From positions 62,001 to 126,000 of the forward strand of contig JAJECX010000003.1 in the NCBI GenBank assembly GCA_022821805.1: a DNA stretch of 64,000 nt, in the 5' to 3' direction. Origin of the DNA: Anaerolineae bacterium. Lineage in GTDB: Bacteria > Chloroflexota > Anaerolineae > Aggregatilineales > Phototrophicaceae. The notes under the pieces are model-generated. The model saw only the letters and a list, made by a program, of their open reading frames with translations. It searched no databases and was not told the DNA's origin. Positions 37,304 to 45,122 of the stretch are shown here, one piece after another (the stretch's first letter is position 1; every line of letters starts with the position of its first letter). Made by a program: the position numbers and the translations under genes.

Positions 37304-38344
37304 TCAGCTCCTGAGCTTTAGCGCCGCTCGATAGGCAGCGTAGACCAAGGGGTTGAGTGCTTTGTCCCATGCGCCAAGAGAACGGCAAACCTCGCCGCCC
37401 CAGCCGCGCTTGAAACCATAGACGCCCCAAAGACCGTCGCGACGCTCCTTGAATTGCGCTTCCAGCGTCGCCTCGTCATGATCCGGTACGCCCCATAGGT
37501 CATAGTAGCGGCAGCCGCGTTGCTTCGCCCATTGGATCGCCGCCCATTGAATGCCATAGGTGGCATAGAGATTGCCCTTGCCCCGCGAAGACGCGCCATA
37601 CAAATACCAGGCTTTGTCCCCCAGCGCGAATACCATGATCGCAGCCAATAGGTCGCCTTTGTGCCGCGCTAACAGCAATGCGCCGTACTTCGGCATCAGG
37701 AGATCGTACACCTTGCCAAAATAGGCTTCATTGTGCACGCCGAAGGTGTTGCGTTCGCTGGTCTGCGCCATCAGCCGGCTGAATTCGCTGATGTCGGCGC
37801 GCGAGCCTTCATCGTATTCAATGCCGCTCTTGAGACTCTTGCGGATTTTGCGTCGAGTTCCCTGGTTCATGCGGCCCAGTATCGCCTCATCCTCGCCCGC
37901 GATGTCGATGACGATGGTGCGCGGCGGCTGGATCGTTTGCGGGCTCTCTCGGAAACCCATGTCAGCGAGATCTGGCGCCTTTCCCGATGTGAAATGTCCC
38001 GGCTCTAGCTTGATGAAAGCGGCGCCGGTCTGCGACTTTATGGCATCCCAAAGCTGGGCGAATTGTGTTTCGTTTTCCGCATATCCGCCCATTGGCACGT
38101 AAGCCATCGCGCCCATTCCCAGCGGAAGCCTCTTCAGCAGGGTCAGCGCGCCCGCCTGAATCTGATCCCTTGAGCCCAGCGCCACGATCTGCCGCTCCCA
38201 TTCGAATTGCGACTTTAACGCGCCCCAAGCCGATAATTGCAGCAGATGCGCCCGCGGCTGCGCGCAAGCAAATCGATCCCATTCGCTGTCGCTGGGATGA
38301 ATCAACCCAATCTTTGACTTGTCGCTGAATGATTGATCGGACAT
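37304..38344 (-). CDS. FemAB-family aminoacyl-tRNA-dependent peptidoglycan ligase, copy 2
   Basis: A 346-residue paralogue of the downstream gene with the same two-domain layout: LLQLSAWGALKSQF, GTRRKIRKSLKSG, WYLYGASSRGKGNLYATY, YYDLWGVPDH and GLWGVYGFKRGWGG. Sequence divergence from copy 1 is large, so the two probably act at different positions or with different amino acids in an interpeptide bridge, as FemA and FemB do. It is the first gene of the three-gene minus-strand operon. Confidence 0.9.
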   Translation of the reverse strand: MSDQSFSDKSKIGLIHPSDSEWDRFACAQPRAHLLQLSAWGALKSQFEWERQIVALGSRDQIQAGALTLLKRLPLGMGAMAYVPMGGYAENETQFAQLWDAIKSQTGAAFIKLEPGHFTSGKAPDLADMGFRESPQTIQPPRTIVIDIAGEDEAILGRMNQGTRRKIRKSLKSGIEYDEGSRADISEFSRLMAQTSERNTFGVHNEAYFGKVYDLLMPKYGALLLARHKGDLLAAIMVFALGDKAWYLYGASSRGKGNLYATYGIQWAAIQWAKQRGCRYYDLWGVPDHDEATLEAQFKERRDGLWGVYGFKRGWGGEVCRSLGAWDKALNPLVYAAYRAALKLRS

Positions 38345-38496
38345 CGCTTTATGCCGGTATCGCGCGCAGGCAAGACATAGTACAAGTTTACACGGCTTGA
38401 ACCCGCAGGAAAGTCATGCAACCAGGGTGTATGTTTCGAGATTTCGCTATGTTAAGATGCTCGCCCGGGAGACAAAGCGCCAAGTCGAATAATCCG

Positions 38497-38543
38497 TTGC
38501 ATTAGCCAATTTCGCCTGCTATACTAACTTCGTTTGTGATAAA
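38497..38543 (+). promoter_or_regulatory. nuo operon promoter region
   Basis: Two overlapping candidates. TTGCAT (38497-38502), 17-bp spacer, TGC-TATACT (38517-38525) is an extended -10 promoter. A TTCGTTTGTGATAAA element (38529-38543) follows directly; the same 15 bases occur upstream of the atp genes. The rest of 38345-38635 carries no gene or RNA I can identify; the operon's 5' leader is about 100 bases. Confidence 0.5.
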
Positions 38544-38635
38544 TGGCGCAAACAACTGGGTGGCGATGCGAGTTCGTCGCGCCAGAAACGAACCTGAATG
38601 GAACACAGTGTAGCGGCTCGTAGGGTTCAGCACCG

Positions 38636-38998
38636 ATGAATGTATTAAACGAATGGGCTTTTGTCGGCTTGTTTGCGCTGATGGCGCCGGTCTTCCCGGC
38701 TTTGCCGATCGTCATCGCCTGGCTCTTCCGACCGCGCAAACCGAATGTGCTTAAAAGCTCGACCTACGAATGCGGCGTCGAAACCATCGGCGATACTTGG
38801 GTTCAGTTCCGCGTTCAGTATTACATTTACGGTCTCATCTTTCTTGTGTTTGATGTCGAAATGGTCTTCTTGTTTCCGTGGGCGGTCGCCTATAACGAGA
38901 TGAGCCTCTTCGGTTTTGTGGCCGGTTTTCTGTTCATCTTCTTGCTGACGGACGCGCTCTTTTACGCCTGGAAGAAAAACGCGCTGGATTGGAAATGA
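38636..38998 (+). CDS. nuoA: NADH-quinone oxidoreductase subunit A
   Basis: A 120-residue three-helix membrane subunit of complex I at the interface with the peripheral arm. The family signatures are KSSTYECGVETIGD (cysteine loop) and the second-helix FVFDVEMVFLFPWA-like stretch. It is the first gene of the operon and is followed directly by nuoH; the normal nuoB, C and D are not between them. Confidence 0.95.
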   Translation: MNVLNEWAFVGLFALMAPVFPALPIVIAWLFRPRKPNVLKSSTYECGVETIGDTWVQFRVQYYIYGLIFLVFDVEMVFLFPWAVAYNEMSLFGFVAGFLFIFLLTDALFYAWKKNALDWK

Positions 38999-39027
38999 GC
39001 GCGAGCTAACGCGACCGGGAGACGACG

Positions 39028-40254
39028 ATGGAAGAGCTCTGTACAGGATTGTGTAGCGTTTTGGCGGATTCAGGCGCCGATGCCGGATTGGCGCTCTTCC
39101 TGTCCTTGCTTGTCGGCGTCCTGCTGGTGAGCGGCGTTCCGCTAATCACCGTCATCTTGCTCATCTGGATCGAGCGCAAGGTTGCCGCGCGCATTCAAGA
39201 CCGCATCGGACCCAATCGCGTCGGTCCCATCGGCTTGCTTCAGACCATCGCCGATATGATCAAGCTCCTCAGCAAAGAGGACATCACACCCACCGCCGCC
39301 GACCGCATCTTGTACAATGCCGCGCCCCTGGTGTCATTCGCCTCGGTCGTTCTATTGTGGGCGGTCATTCCCTTCACGCCATTCCACTTCGGCGTCGACC
39401 TGGAGATCGGCGCGCTGTACTTTGTCGCCGTCGCTTCCTTCGGCACGCTGGCGATCATGGCGGCTGGCTGGGCAAGCAATAACAAATACGCGCTGCTTGG
39501 CGCCTTTCGCGTGGTGGCGCTGCTCGTAAGTTACGAGGTGCCGCTTGTATTCGCCTTGCTCGTGCCGGTGTTGCTGGCCGGCAGCATGAGCCTGGTCGAT
39601 ATCGTCAACGCGCAAAACGGCATGTGGTTCGTTATACTGTCGCCGCTGGCTTTTGTCATCTTCTATATTTCGTCGCAAGCGGAGACGGGCCGCGCGCCCT
39701 TTGATCTGATTGAGGCCGAATCTGAGCTGGTTGCCGGCTTTAATATCGAATACTCCGGCATGAAATTCGGCATGTTCTTCGCCGCCGAATTCTTGCACGT
39801 TTTCACTAACGGCATCATCATGGCGATCCTGTTCTTCGGCGGCTGGATGGGACCCTTCTATTATGAATCGCCGCTGATCGCCTTCGCCTGGCTGGGCGCA
39901 AAGGGCGGCCTCATCTACTTTACAACGCTGTGGCTGCGCAACACCGTGCCGCGCCTGCGCATCGATCAGATCATGGCTTTCAACTGGAAATTCCTGGTTC
40001 CGCTTTCGATTGCGAACTTGATTGTCGTTTCCTTCGTGCTGAAGGTCATGCAAGAGCTCGGCTTCGCACCGGGCGATATGCTCAACGCCAGCTTCGCCGA
40101 GCTGCTGCCGACCACGATTATCCTGCTGCTTTTCAATGGCGCGATGATCTTTTACCTGCTGGGCATCTTGCGCAAGCGGGGGCGAGAGGCGCGCCGCGAG
40201 GCGCATGGGGCGCATGCCAACTTCGCGCAAGCCGGCAGTGCGGCGGGTCACTAG
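39028..40254 (+). CDS. nuoH: NADH-quinone oxidoreductase subunit H
   Basis: A 408-residue quinone-site membrane subunit. It has the family's WIERKVAARIQDRIGPNRVGP motif after the first helix and, later, the acidic quinone-channel loop GRAPFDLIEAESELVAGFNIEYSG (read here in parts), then RLRIDQIM near the C-terminus. The tail carries an Arg/Ala/His-rich extension beyond the usual end (about 30 residues). It lies between nuoA and nuoJ; nuoI is missing at the usual place. Confidence 0.96.
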   Translation: MEELCTGLCSVLADSGADAGLALFLSLLVGVLLVSGVPLITVILLIWIERKVAARIQDRIGPNRVGPIGLLQTIADMIKLLSKEDITPTAADRILYNAAPLVSFASVVLLWAVIPFTPFHFGVDLEIGALYFVAVASFGTLAIMAAGWASNNKYALLGAFRVVALLVSYEVPLVFALLVPVLLAGSMSLVDIVNAQNGMWFVILSPLAFVIFYISSQAETGRAPFDLIEAESELVAGFNIEYSGMKFGMFFAAEFLHVFTNGIIMAILFFGGWMGPFYYESPLIAFAWLGAKGGLIYFTTLWLRNTVPRLRIDQIMAFNWKFLVPLSIANLIVVSFVLKVMQELGFAPGDMLNASFAELLPTTIILLLFNGAMIFYLLGILRKRGREARREAHGAHANFAQAGSAAGH

Positions 40255-40269
40255 GGAGGCGCTAGCGCA

Positions 40270-40782
40270 ATGGAACTAAACGCCATCTCAATCGGCTTCG
40301 TCGTATTCACCATATTCACGCTTGGCGGGGCTATCGGCGTGGTTACGACGCGCAATCTTTTTCAAGGCACGATCTGGCTGATGGTCAGCTTGTTTGGCGT
40401 CGCCGGTTATTTCATCTTGCTGAGCGCGCCTTTCCTGGCGGCGGTGCAGATCCTTGTGTACATCGGCGCCATCGCCATTCTGATCACCTTCGCCGTCATG
40501 CTCACGCGCAGCATCGCCCGCATTAAGGAGCGCTACATTCGGCTTCTGCCGAGTTTCATTGGCTCGTTGGCGCTGTTTCTGATTCTGCTGCTCGGCGTGA
40601 CCGTGCCCATCTTTGGCGCGCACGCTCCCGATTCGATACCCGATTATGTCGCCTCAACGCGTGATCTGGGCGCCGCGCTTGTCGATGAAAATGGCTATGT
40701 CGTGCCATTCTTGCTCGCATCCGTCTTGTTGACGGCTGCCATGATCGGGGCGATCTTCATCGCCCGCGACGAGACCGCGTAG
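40270..40782 (+). CDS. nuoJ: NADH-quinone oxidoreductase subunit J
   Basis: A 170-residue five-helix membrane subunit. The conserved third-helix motif ILVYIGAIAILITFAVML is present, including the Tyr-Ile-Gly pi-bulge region. GGAGG precedes the start closely. It sits 15 bp after nuoH and 15 bp before nuoK. Confidence 0.94.
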   Translation: MELNAISIGFVVFTIFTLGGAIGVVTTRNLFQGTIWLMVSLFGVAGYFILLSAPFLAAVQILVYIGAIAILITFAVMLTRSIARIKERYIRLLPSFIGSLALFLILLLGVTVPIFGAHAPDSIPDYVASTRDLGAALVDENGYVVPFLLASVLLTAAMIGAIFIARDETA

Positions 40783-40796
40783 GGAGGCTGGACAGT

Positions 40797-41114
40797 ATGG
40801 TCCCTCTCTGGATGTTTCTGGCGGTCGCCGCCGCGCTGTTCTCAATCGGTGTTTTTGGCGTGCTGGCCCGGCGCAACGCGGTCGCGATTCTGATGAGCGT
40901 CGAGTTGATGCTAAACGCGGTCAATATCAATCTGGTCGCCTTCTGGCGCTACAGCGAAACGGGAACTGATTTGCTGCTCAACGGCTATGTTTTCACCGCC
41001 TTTGTGCTCATCGTCGCAGCGGCGGAGGCGGCGGTCGGCTTAGCGATCATCATCACGGTTTATCGCAATCGGCGTTCGGTCATCCCGGAAGAAGCCCGAG
41101 CGTTGAAAGGATAG
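40797..41114 (+). CDS. nuoK: NADH-quinone oxidoreductase subunit K
   Basis: A 105-residue three-helix antiporter-like subunit. Glutamates of the proton path are present: the first in LMSVELMLNAVNINLVAF and the second in VAAAEAAVGLAIIITVYR. Length is normal. It lies between nuoJ and nuoL. Confidence 0.95.
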   Translation: MVPLWMFLAVAAALFSIGVFGVLARRNAVAILMSVELMLNAVNINLVAFWRYSETGTDLLLNGYVFTAFVLIVAAAEAAVGLAIIITVYRNRRSVIPEEARALKG

Positions 41115-41122
41115 GGATCGCC

Positions 41123-43465
41123 ATGGACTTCCTCAACGATCCAAACGTGCTGCCTTGGCTGATCCCGGCCGGTCCATTGTTGGCATTCCTCATCATCACG
41201 CTGATCACCAACAAGGCGAAGATGGTTCCCGCAACCGATCATCACGAATACGGCGGCCACCATCCGGATTACGATGGCATGCTGGTTCCCGTGGTCGCGC
41301 GTTACAGCCGCATTATCAGCGTCGCCATCGGCATGGCTGGCGTCATCGCCGCGCTGCTGATCAGCTGGCGCACACTCTATGACGCCTCGCAGCTGCATCA
41401 TATCGGGCAGGAAGTCCTCGCCAGCAGCATCGCCTGGATGGACACCGGCGCCTCCACGTTCAATATGGGCATCCTCATTGATCCGGCCACCGTGATCATG
41501 CTGGTCATGGTGCCGATCGCCGTGCTGATGATCTTCATTTATTCCATCGGCTATATGGCGCATGACCCGCGGCAAGCCCGCTTCTTCGCCCTCATTTCTC
41601 TTTTCGCCGGCGCCATGCTGACGCTAGTCGTCGCCGATAATGTGCTGCTGCTCTTCGTCGGCTGGGAGATCATGGGCGTCTGCTCCTATATGCTCATCGG
41701 CTTCTGGTTCGAGAAGGAAAGCGCCTATAAAGCCGCTATCAAGGCATTCACCACCACGCGCATCGCCGATGTTGTGATGCTGCTGGGCATTGTCTACCTC
41801 TACAGCGTCACCGGCACGTTGAGCTTCCGCGAGATTATGTACAACCCGGAGACTCTCGACTTGCTGGCGACGACGGCGCCGATCATCTTGGGCGGCTGGA
41901 CCGTCAGCGCGGCGAGCATCATTGGCATCTTCCTCATCATCGGCACGGTTGGCAAATCGGCGCAGTTTCCGCTGCACGTCTGGCTGCCGGATGCGATGGA
42001 AGGCCCCACGCCCGTCAGCGCGATGATCCACGCCGCGGCCATGGTCTCGGCTGGCATCTTTGCGCTGATTCGTTTCTACCCGCTCTTCGCCGCCGGCGGC
42101 GACCCGCATCATGGTTATTTGACCGAGCCGCTGGCTTTCATGGCGGTGGTCGGCGCCTTTACTGCGCTGCTCGCGGCGACGATGGCGGTCGCCCAAAACG
42201 ATGTCAAAGCGGTGCTCGCTTATTCGACGATTTCGCAGCTCGGTTTTATGATGGCGGCGCTCGGCATCGGCGCTTATATCGCGGCGGCTTTCCATCTCAT
42301 CACGCACGCTTTCTTCAAAGCGCTGCTATTCATGGCGGCCGGCTCCGTCATCCACGGCATGGAGCACGGCGAGCATCACGTCCACGAGCACGGTCATGAT
42401 CTTGCCTCCCCCCATCCTGATGGGGGGACCGAGGGGGGTTCGCATTTCGACCCGCAAGACATGCGCAATATGGGCGGCTTGCGCAAAACCATGCCGGTCA
42501 CCTTCTGGACCTTCCTGATCGGTGGCTTGTCCTTATCCGGCCTGCCCATCATCACCGCCGGCTTCTGGTCCAAGGACGAGATCCTGGCTGATGCCTGGCT
42601 CGTATTGGACAATTACGGCAGCGGCGCCCACGGCCTCGTCTTCATATTGTTGGCGCTGGCGGCGTTCATGACCGCCTTTTACACCATGCGCCAGATATCG
42701 CTGACCTTCGGTGGCGAGCCGCGCAGTGAAGCGGCGAAACACGCCAATCTGGGGCGGGGGATAGTCAGTTTCACAATGACGCTGCCCTTGATCATCCTGG
42801 CGGTTTTTGCAATCGGCGCTGGCTTCGTCGGCGTACCCACCGACTTTCCTATTCTCGGTCCGATATTCTCGCCGCAATACAACGCCTTCCATTATCTCGT
42901 GATTGAAGCGCTGCCCGTACCCGCCGCCACCGCCGCCTTCGCTTCCTTGCCAGATTACCACCCGCATGCGCCGCCCTTTAACATTGTGCCCGTCGCCACG
43001 TCGTTTATCGTCGCGCTGTTGGGGCTGTGGCTGGGCTACCTGGTTTATTGGCGCAGACCGCTCAAAGCCGGACAAGCCGATCCAATGGAAAGCTTCCTCG
43101 GTCCCCTGCATCCCATTTTGCAGAATCGTTATTACCTGGACGATGTCTATATCGCCGTTTTCGTCAAACCATCGCAATGGTTGGCGCAGCAAGTCATCGC
43201 CTTTCTTGATCGCGGCATCATCGACGCCATCCTGCATATCATCGCGCGGGTATTCACCTGGCTTGGCGATCTCGTCAAGGTGCTCAACCTATGGCTGATT
43301 GACGGCGTCGGCGATGGCATCCCTATCGCCATCTTCAACTTTGGCGGCTGGCTGCGGCGCGTGCAAAGCGGGCGCGTACAGCAATATCTGCTATTGGTCC
43401 TGGCGGCTGCTGTGGTCATCGGTGTCGTGCTGGTTCTGTCGTCGGGCGCGGCGCTGCCGCTTTAG
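41123..43465 (+). CDS. nuoL: NADH-quinone oxidoreductase subunit L with extended lateral helix
   Basis: A distal antiporter-like proton pump subunit, 780 residues against about 610-650 in most bacteria. Key residues are kept: the TM5 glutamate (FVGWEIMGVCSYMLIGFWFE) and the TM7 lysine in VGKSAQFPLHVWLPDAMEGP. Three additions explain the length: a His-rich N-terminal loop (TDHHEYGGHHPDYD), a His/Gly loop (about 412-450) coded partly by a palindrome, and a lateral-helix region (from D696 to about G750) about 26 residues longer than I expect. The longer helix fits a complex with an extra NuoM, which lies downstream. Confidence 0.95.
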   Translation: MDFLNDPNVLPWLIPAGPLLAFLIITLITNKAKMVPATDHHEYGGHHPDYDGMLVPVVARYSRIISVAIGMAGVIAALLISWRTLYDASQLHHIGQEVLASSIAWMDTGASTFNMGILIDPATVIMLVMVPIAVLMIFIYSIGYMAHDPRQARFFALISLFAGAMLTLVVADNVLLLFVGWEIMGVCSYMLIGFWFEKESAYKAAIKAFTTTRIADVVMLLGIVYLYSVTGTLSFREIMYNPETLDLLATTAPIILGGWTVSAASIIGIFLIIGTVGKSAQFPLHVWLPDAMEGPTPVSAMIHAAAMVSAGIFALIRFYPLFAAGGDPHHGYLTEPLAFMAVVGAFTALLAATMAVAQNDVKAVLAYSTISQLGFMMAALGIGAYIAAAFHLITHAFFKALLFMAAGSVIHGMEHGEHHVHEHGHDLASPHPDGGTEGGSHFDPQDMRNMGGLRKTMPVTFWTFLIGGLSLSGLPIITAGFWSKDEILADAWLVLDNYGSGAHGLVFILLALAAFMTAFYTMRQISLTFGGEPRSEAAKHANLGRGIVSFTMTLPLIILAVFAIGAGFVGVPTDFPILGPIFSPQYNAFHYLVIEALPVPAATAAFASLPDYHPHAPPFNIVPVATSFIVALLGLWLGYLVYWRRPLKAGQADPMESFLGPLHPILQNRYYLDDVYIAVFVKPSQWLAQQVIAFLDRGIIDAILHIIARVFTWLGDLVKVLNLWLIDGVGDGIPIAIFNFGGWLRRVQSGRVQQYLLLVLAAAVVIGVVLVLSSGAALPL
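42408..42427. repeat. Perfect palindrome inside nuoL
   Basis: CCCCCCATC (42408-42416), spacer CT, GATGGGGGG (42419-42427), followed by ACCGAGGGGGG. It is in frame and codes part of a Pro/Gly/Asp-rich loop. It looks like a REP-type element that has inserted in a coding region; no second copy is seen in the window. Confidence 0.6.
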
Positions 43466-43477
43466 GGAGACGCATTC

Positions 43478-45112
43478 ATGTTTCACGCTTTCGGAATCGA
43501 CGCGCTCTCGATACTAATCTTTGGTCCCGCCCTCAGCGCCTTCGTCGTCGCCAGCATCGCCTCCTTTGGCGCCAGCAAGCAGGTTGGACGCTGGCTGGCG
43601 CTGATCCTTTCGCTTCTATTCGCCGCGCTTTCGATCAAAGTCTTCGCCGATTATCAGGCGGCCGGTCTGGCAATCGGCGACGATCCATTCATAGTGGCGC
43701 AGGACGTCGCCTGGTTTGAGGCGCTTGGCGCGCGCTGGACGCTCGGCATTGACGGCATCAGCGCCGTCATGATCCTGCTCACCGGCATCCTTACGCCGCT
43801 GGCGATCCTGGCGAGCTGGAACATCGAAGACCGCTCGAATATGCACCTGGCGCTGCTGCTCTTCTTTGAGACTGGCAGCATGGGCGTCTTCGCCGTCATG
43901 GATCTGATGGTCTTCTTCCTCTTCTATGAGTTGACGCTCGTGCCGATGTACTTCCTCATCAACCAGTGGGGCAGCATGCCAAAAGCCGGCGTCAAGTTCA
44001 GCGGCCGCTTCTACGCCTCCACCAAGTTCATGATCTATTCCTTCGGCGGCACGCTGGGCATGCTGCTGGCGACGCAGTTGATCGGCTGGTCGGCTGGCAC
44101 TTTCAGCATGGCGACTCTCATCGAAACCTGGCCCCTCTTCCGTCAAGGCGAGGCGCTGCTCGGCATCGACGTCAGCGCGGTCAAAGCGCTTGCATTCATT
44201 GGCTTCTTCGTCGCCTTCTGCATCAAAGTGCCGATCTGGCCCTTCCACACCTGGCTGCCCGATGCCCATGGCGAAGCGCCAACCGCTGGCTCCATGCTGC
44301 TGGCTGGCATAATGCTGAAGCTTGGCGCATACGGTTTCATCCGTCTGGTCATTCCGCTTTTCCCCGATATCTGGCTGACTGAAGTAATTATCATCGGCGT
44401 CAATGTCGCCACGCTCTTCGCGATTTTATCCGTCGTCGGCATCGTGCTCGGCGCTTTCGCCGCCTTGGGACAGAACGATTTCAAGCGGCTGGTCGCCTAC
44501 AGCTCAGTCAATCACATGGGCTTCGTCGGCATCGGCATTGCCGTCTTCGCCCAGACCTATGCCCAGCTTTGGAGCGGCGCCAATCCCAATGCCGATATTC
44601 AGACCGCCATCCTCGCTGGCAACGGCGCTGTATTGCAAATGTTTAATCACGGGCTCAGCTCGGCCGGCATGTTTTTGCTTGCAGGCGCTTTGTATCATAA
44701 GACACATACGCGCGACCTGAGCGATTACGGCGGGCTCTGGGTCAAAGCGCCAATCTATGGCGGGATTCTGCTCTTCACCAGCTTCGCCAGTTTGGGCTTG
44801 CCCGGCTTGAACGGCTTCGTCAGCGAATTCCTGATTGTGCGCGGCAGCTGGCCCGTTTATACCGCGTTGACCGCTATCGCTATGATCGGCTTGCTTTTCA
44901 CCGGCGGTTATATTCTCAAAGGCATACGCGCCGTACTTCACGGTCCTTTCAACATGCGCTGGCGTGATTACAACCTGGAACTGACGCCGGCGGAACTGCT
45001 GGGTATCGCGCCGCTGCTCGCGCTGATGCTGCTGACCGGCGTTTATCCCAACTGGATCCTGCCGATGATTAATACGACCGTCTCGACCATTTTCGCCGGC
45101 TTGGCGAGCTAG
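43478..45112 (+). CDS. nuoM: NADH-quinone oxidoreductase subunit M, first copy
   Basis: A 544-residue antiporter-like proton pump subunit with all expected charged residues: TM5 glutamate in FFLFYELTLVPMY, TM7 lysine K250 in FCIKVPIWPFHTWLPDAH, TM8 lysine in GIMLKLGAYG, and TM12 glutamate in LNGFVSEFLIV. It is the canonical NuoM of this operon. The second copy follows 10 bp later. Confidence 0.95.
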   Translation: MFHAFGIDALSILIFGPALSAFVVASIASFGASKQVGRWLALILSLLFAALSIKVFADYQAAGLAIGDDPFIVAQDVAWFEALGARWTLGIDGISAVMILLTGILTPLAILASWNIEDRSNMHLALLLFFETGSMGVFAVMDLMVFFLFYELTLVPMYFLINQWGSMPKAGVKFSGRFYASTKFMIYSFGGTLGMLLATQLIGWSAGTFSMATLIETWPLFRQGEALLGIDVSAVKALAFIGFFVAFCIKVPIWPFHTWLPDAHGEAPTAGSMLLAGIMLKLGAYGFIRLVIPLFPDIWLTEVIIIGVNVATLFAILSVVGIVLGAFAALGQNDFKRLVAYSSVNHMGFVGIGIAVFAQTYAQLWSGANPNADIQTAILAGNGAVLQMFNHGLSSAGMFLLAGALYHKTHTRDLSDYGGLWVKAPIYGGILLFTSFASLGLPGLNGFVSEFLIVRGSWPVYTALTAIAMIGLLFTGGYILKGIRAVLHGPFNMRWRDYNLELTPAELLGIAPLLALMLLTGVYPNWILPMINTTVSTIFAGLAS

Positions 45113-45122
45113 GATTGACTCG

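Noticed and set aside
39352..42307. Long minus-strand frames opposite nuoH and nuoL
   Set aside because: Rich in Arg, Gln, His and Asp, typical of antisense readings of membrane-protein genes with high GC third positions.
42361..42480. His/Gly insertion in NuoL considered as a frameshift artefact
   Set aside because: The frame continues normally on both sides with conserved motifs, and the insertion length keeps the frame.
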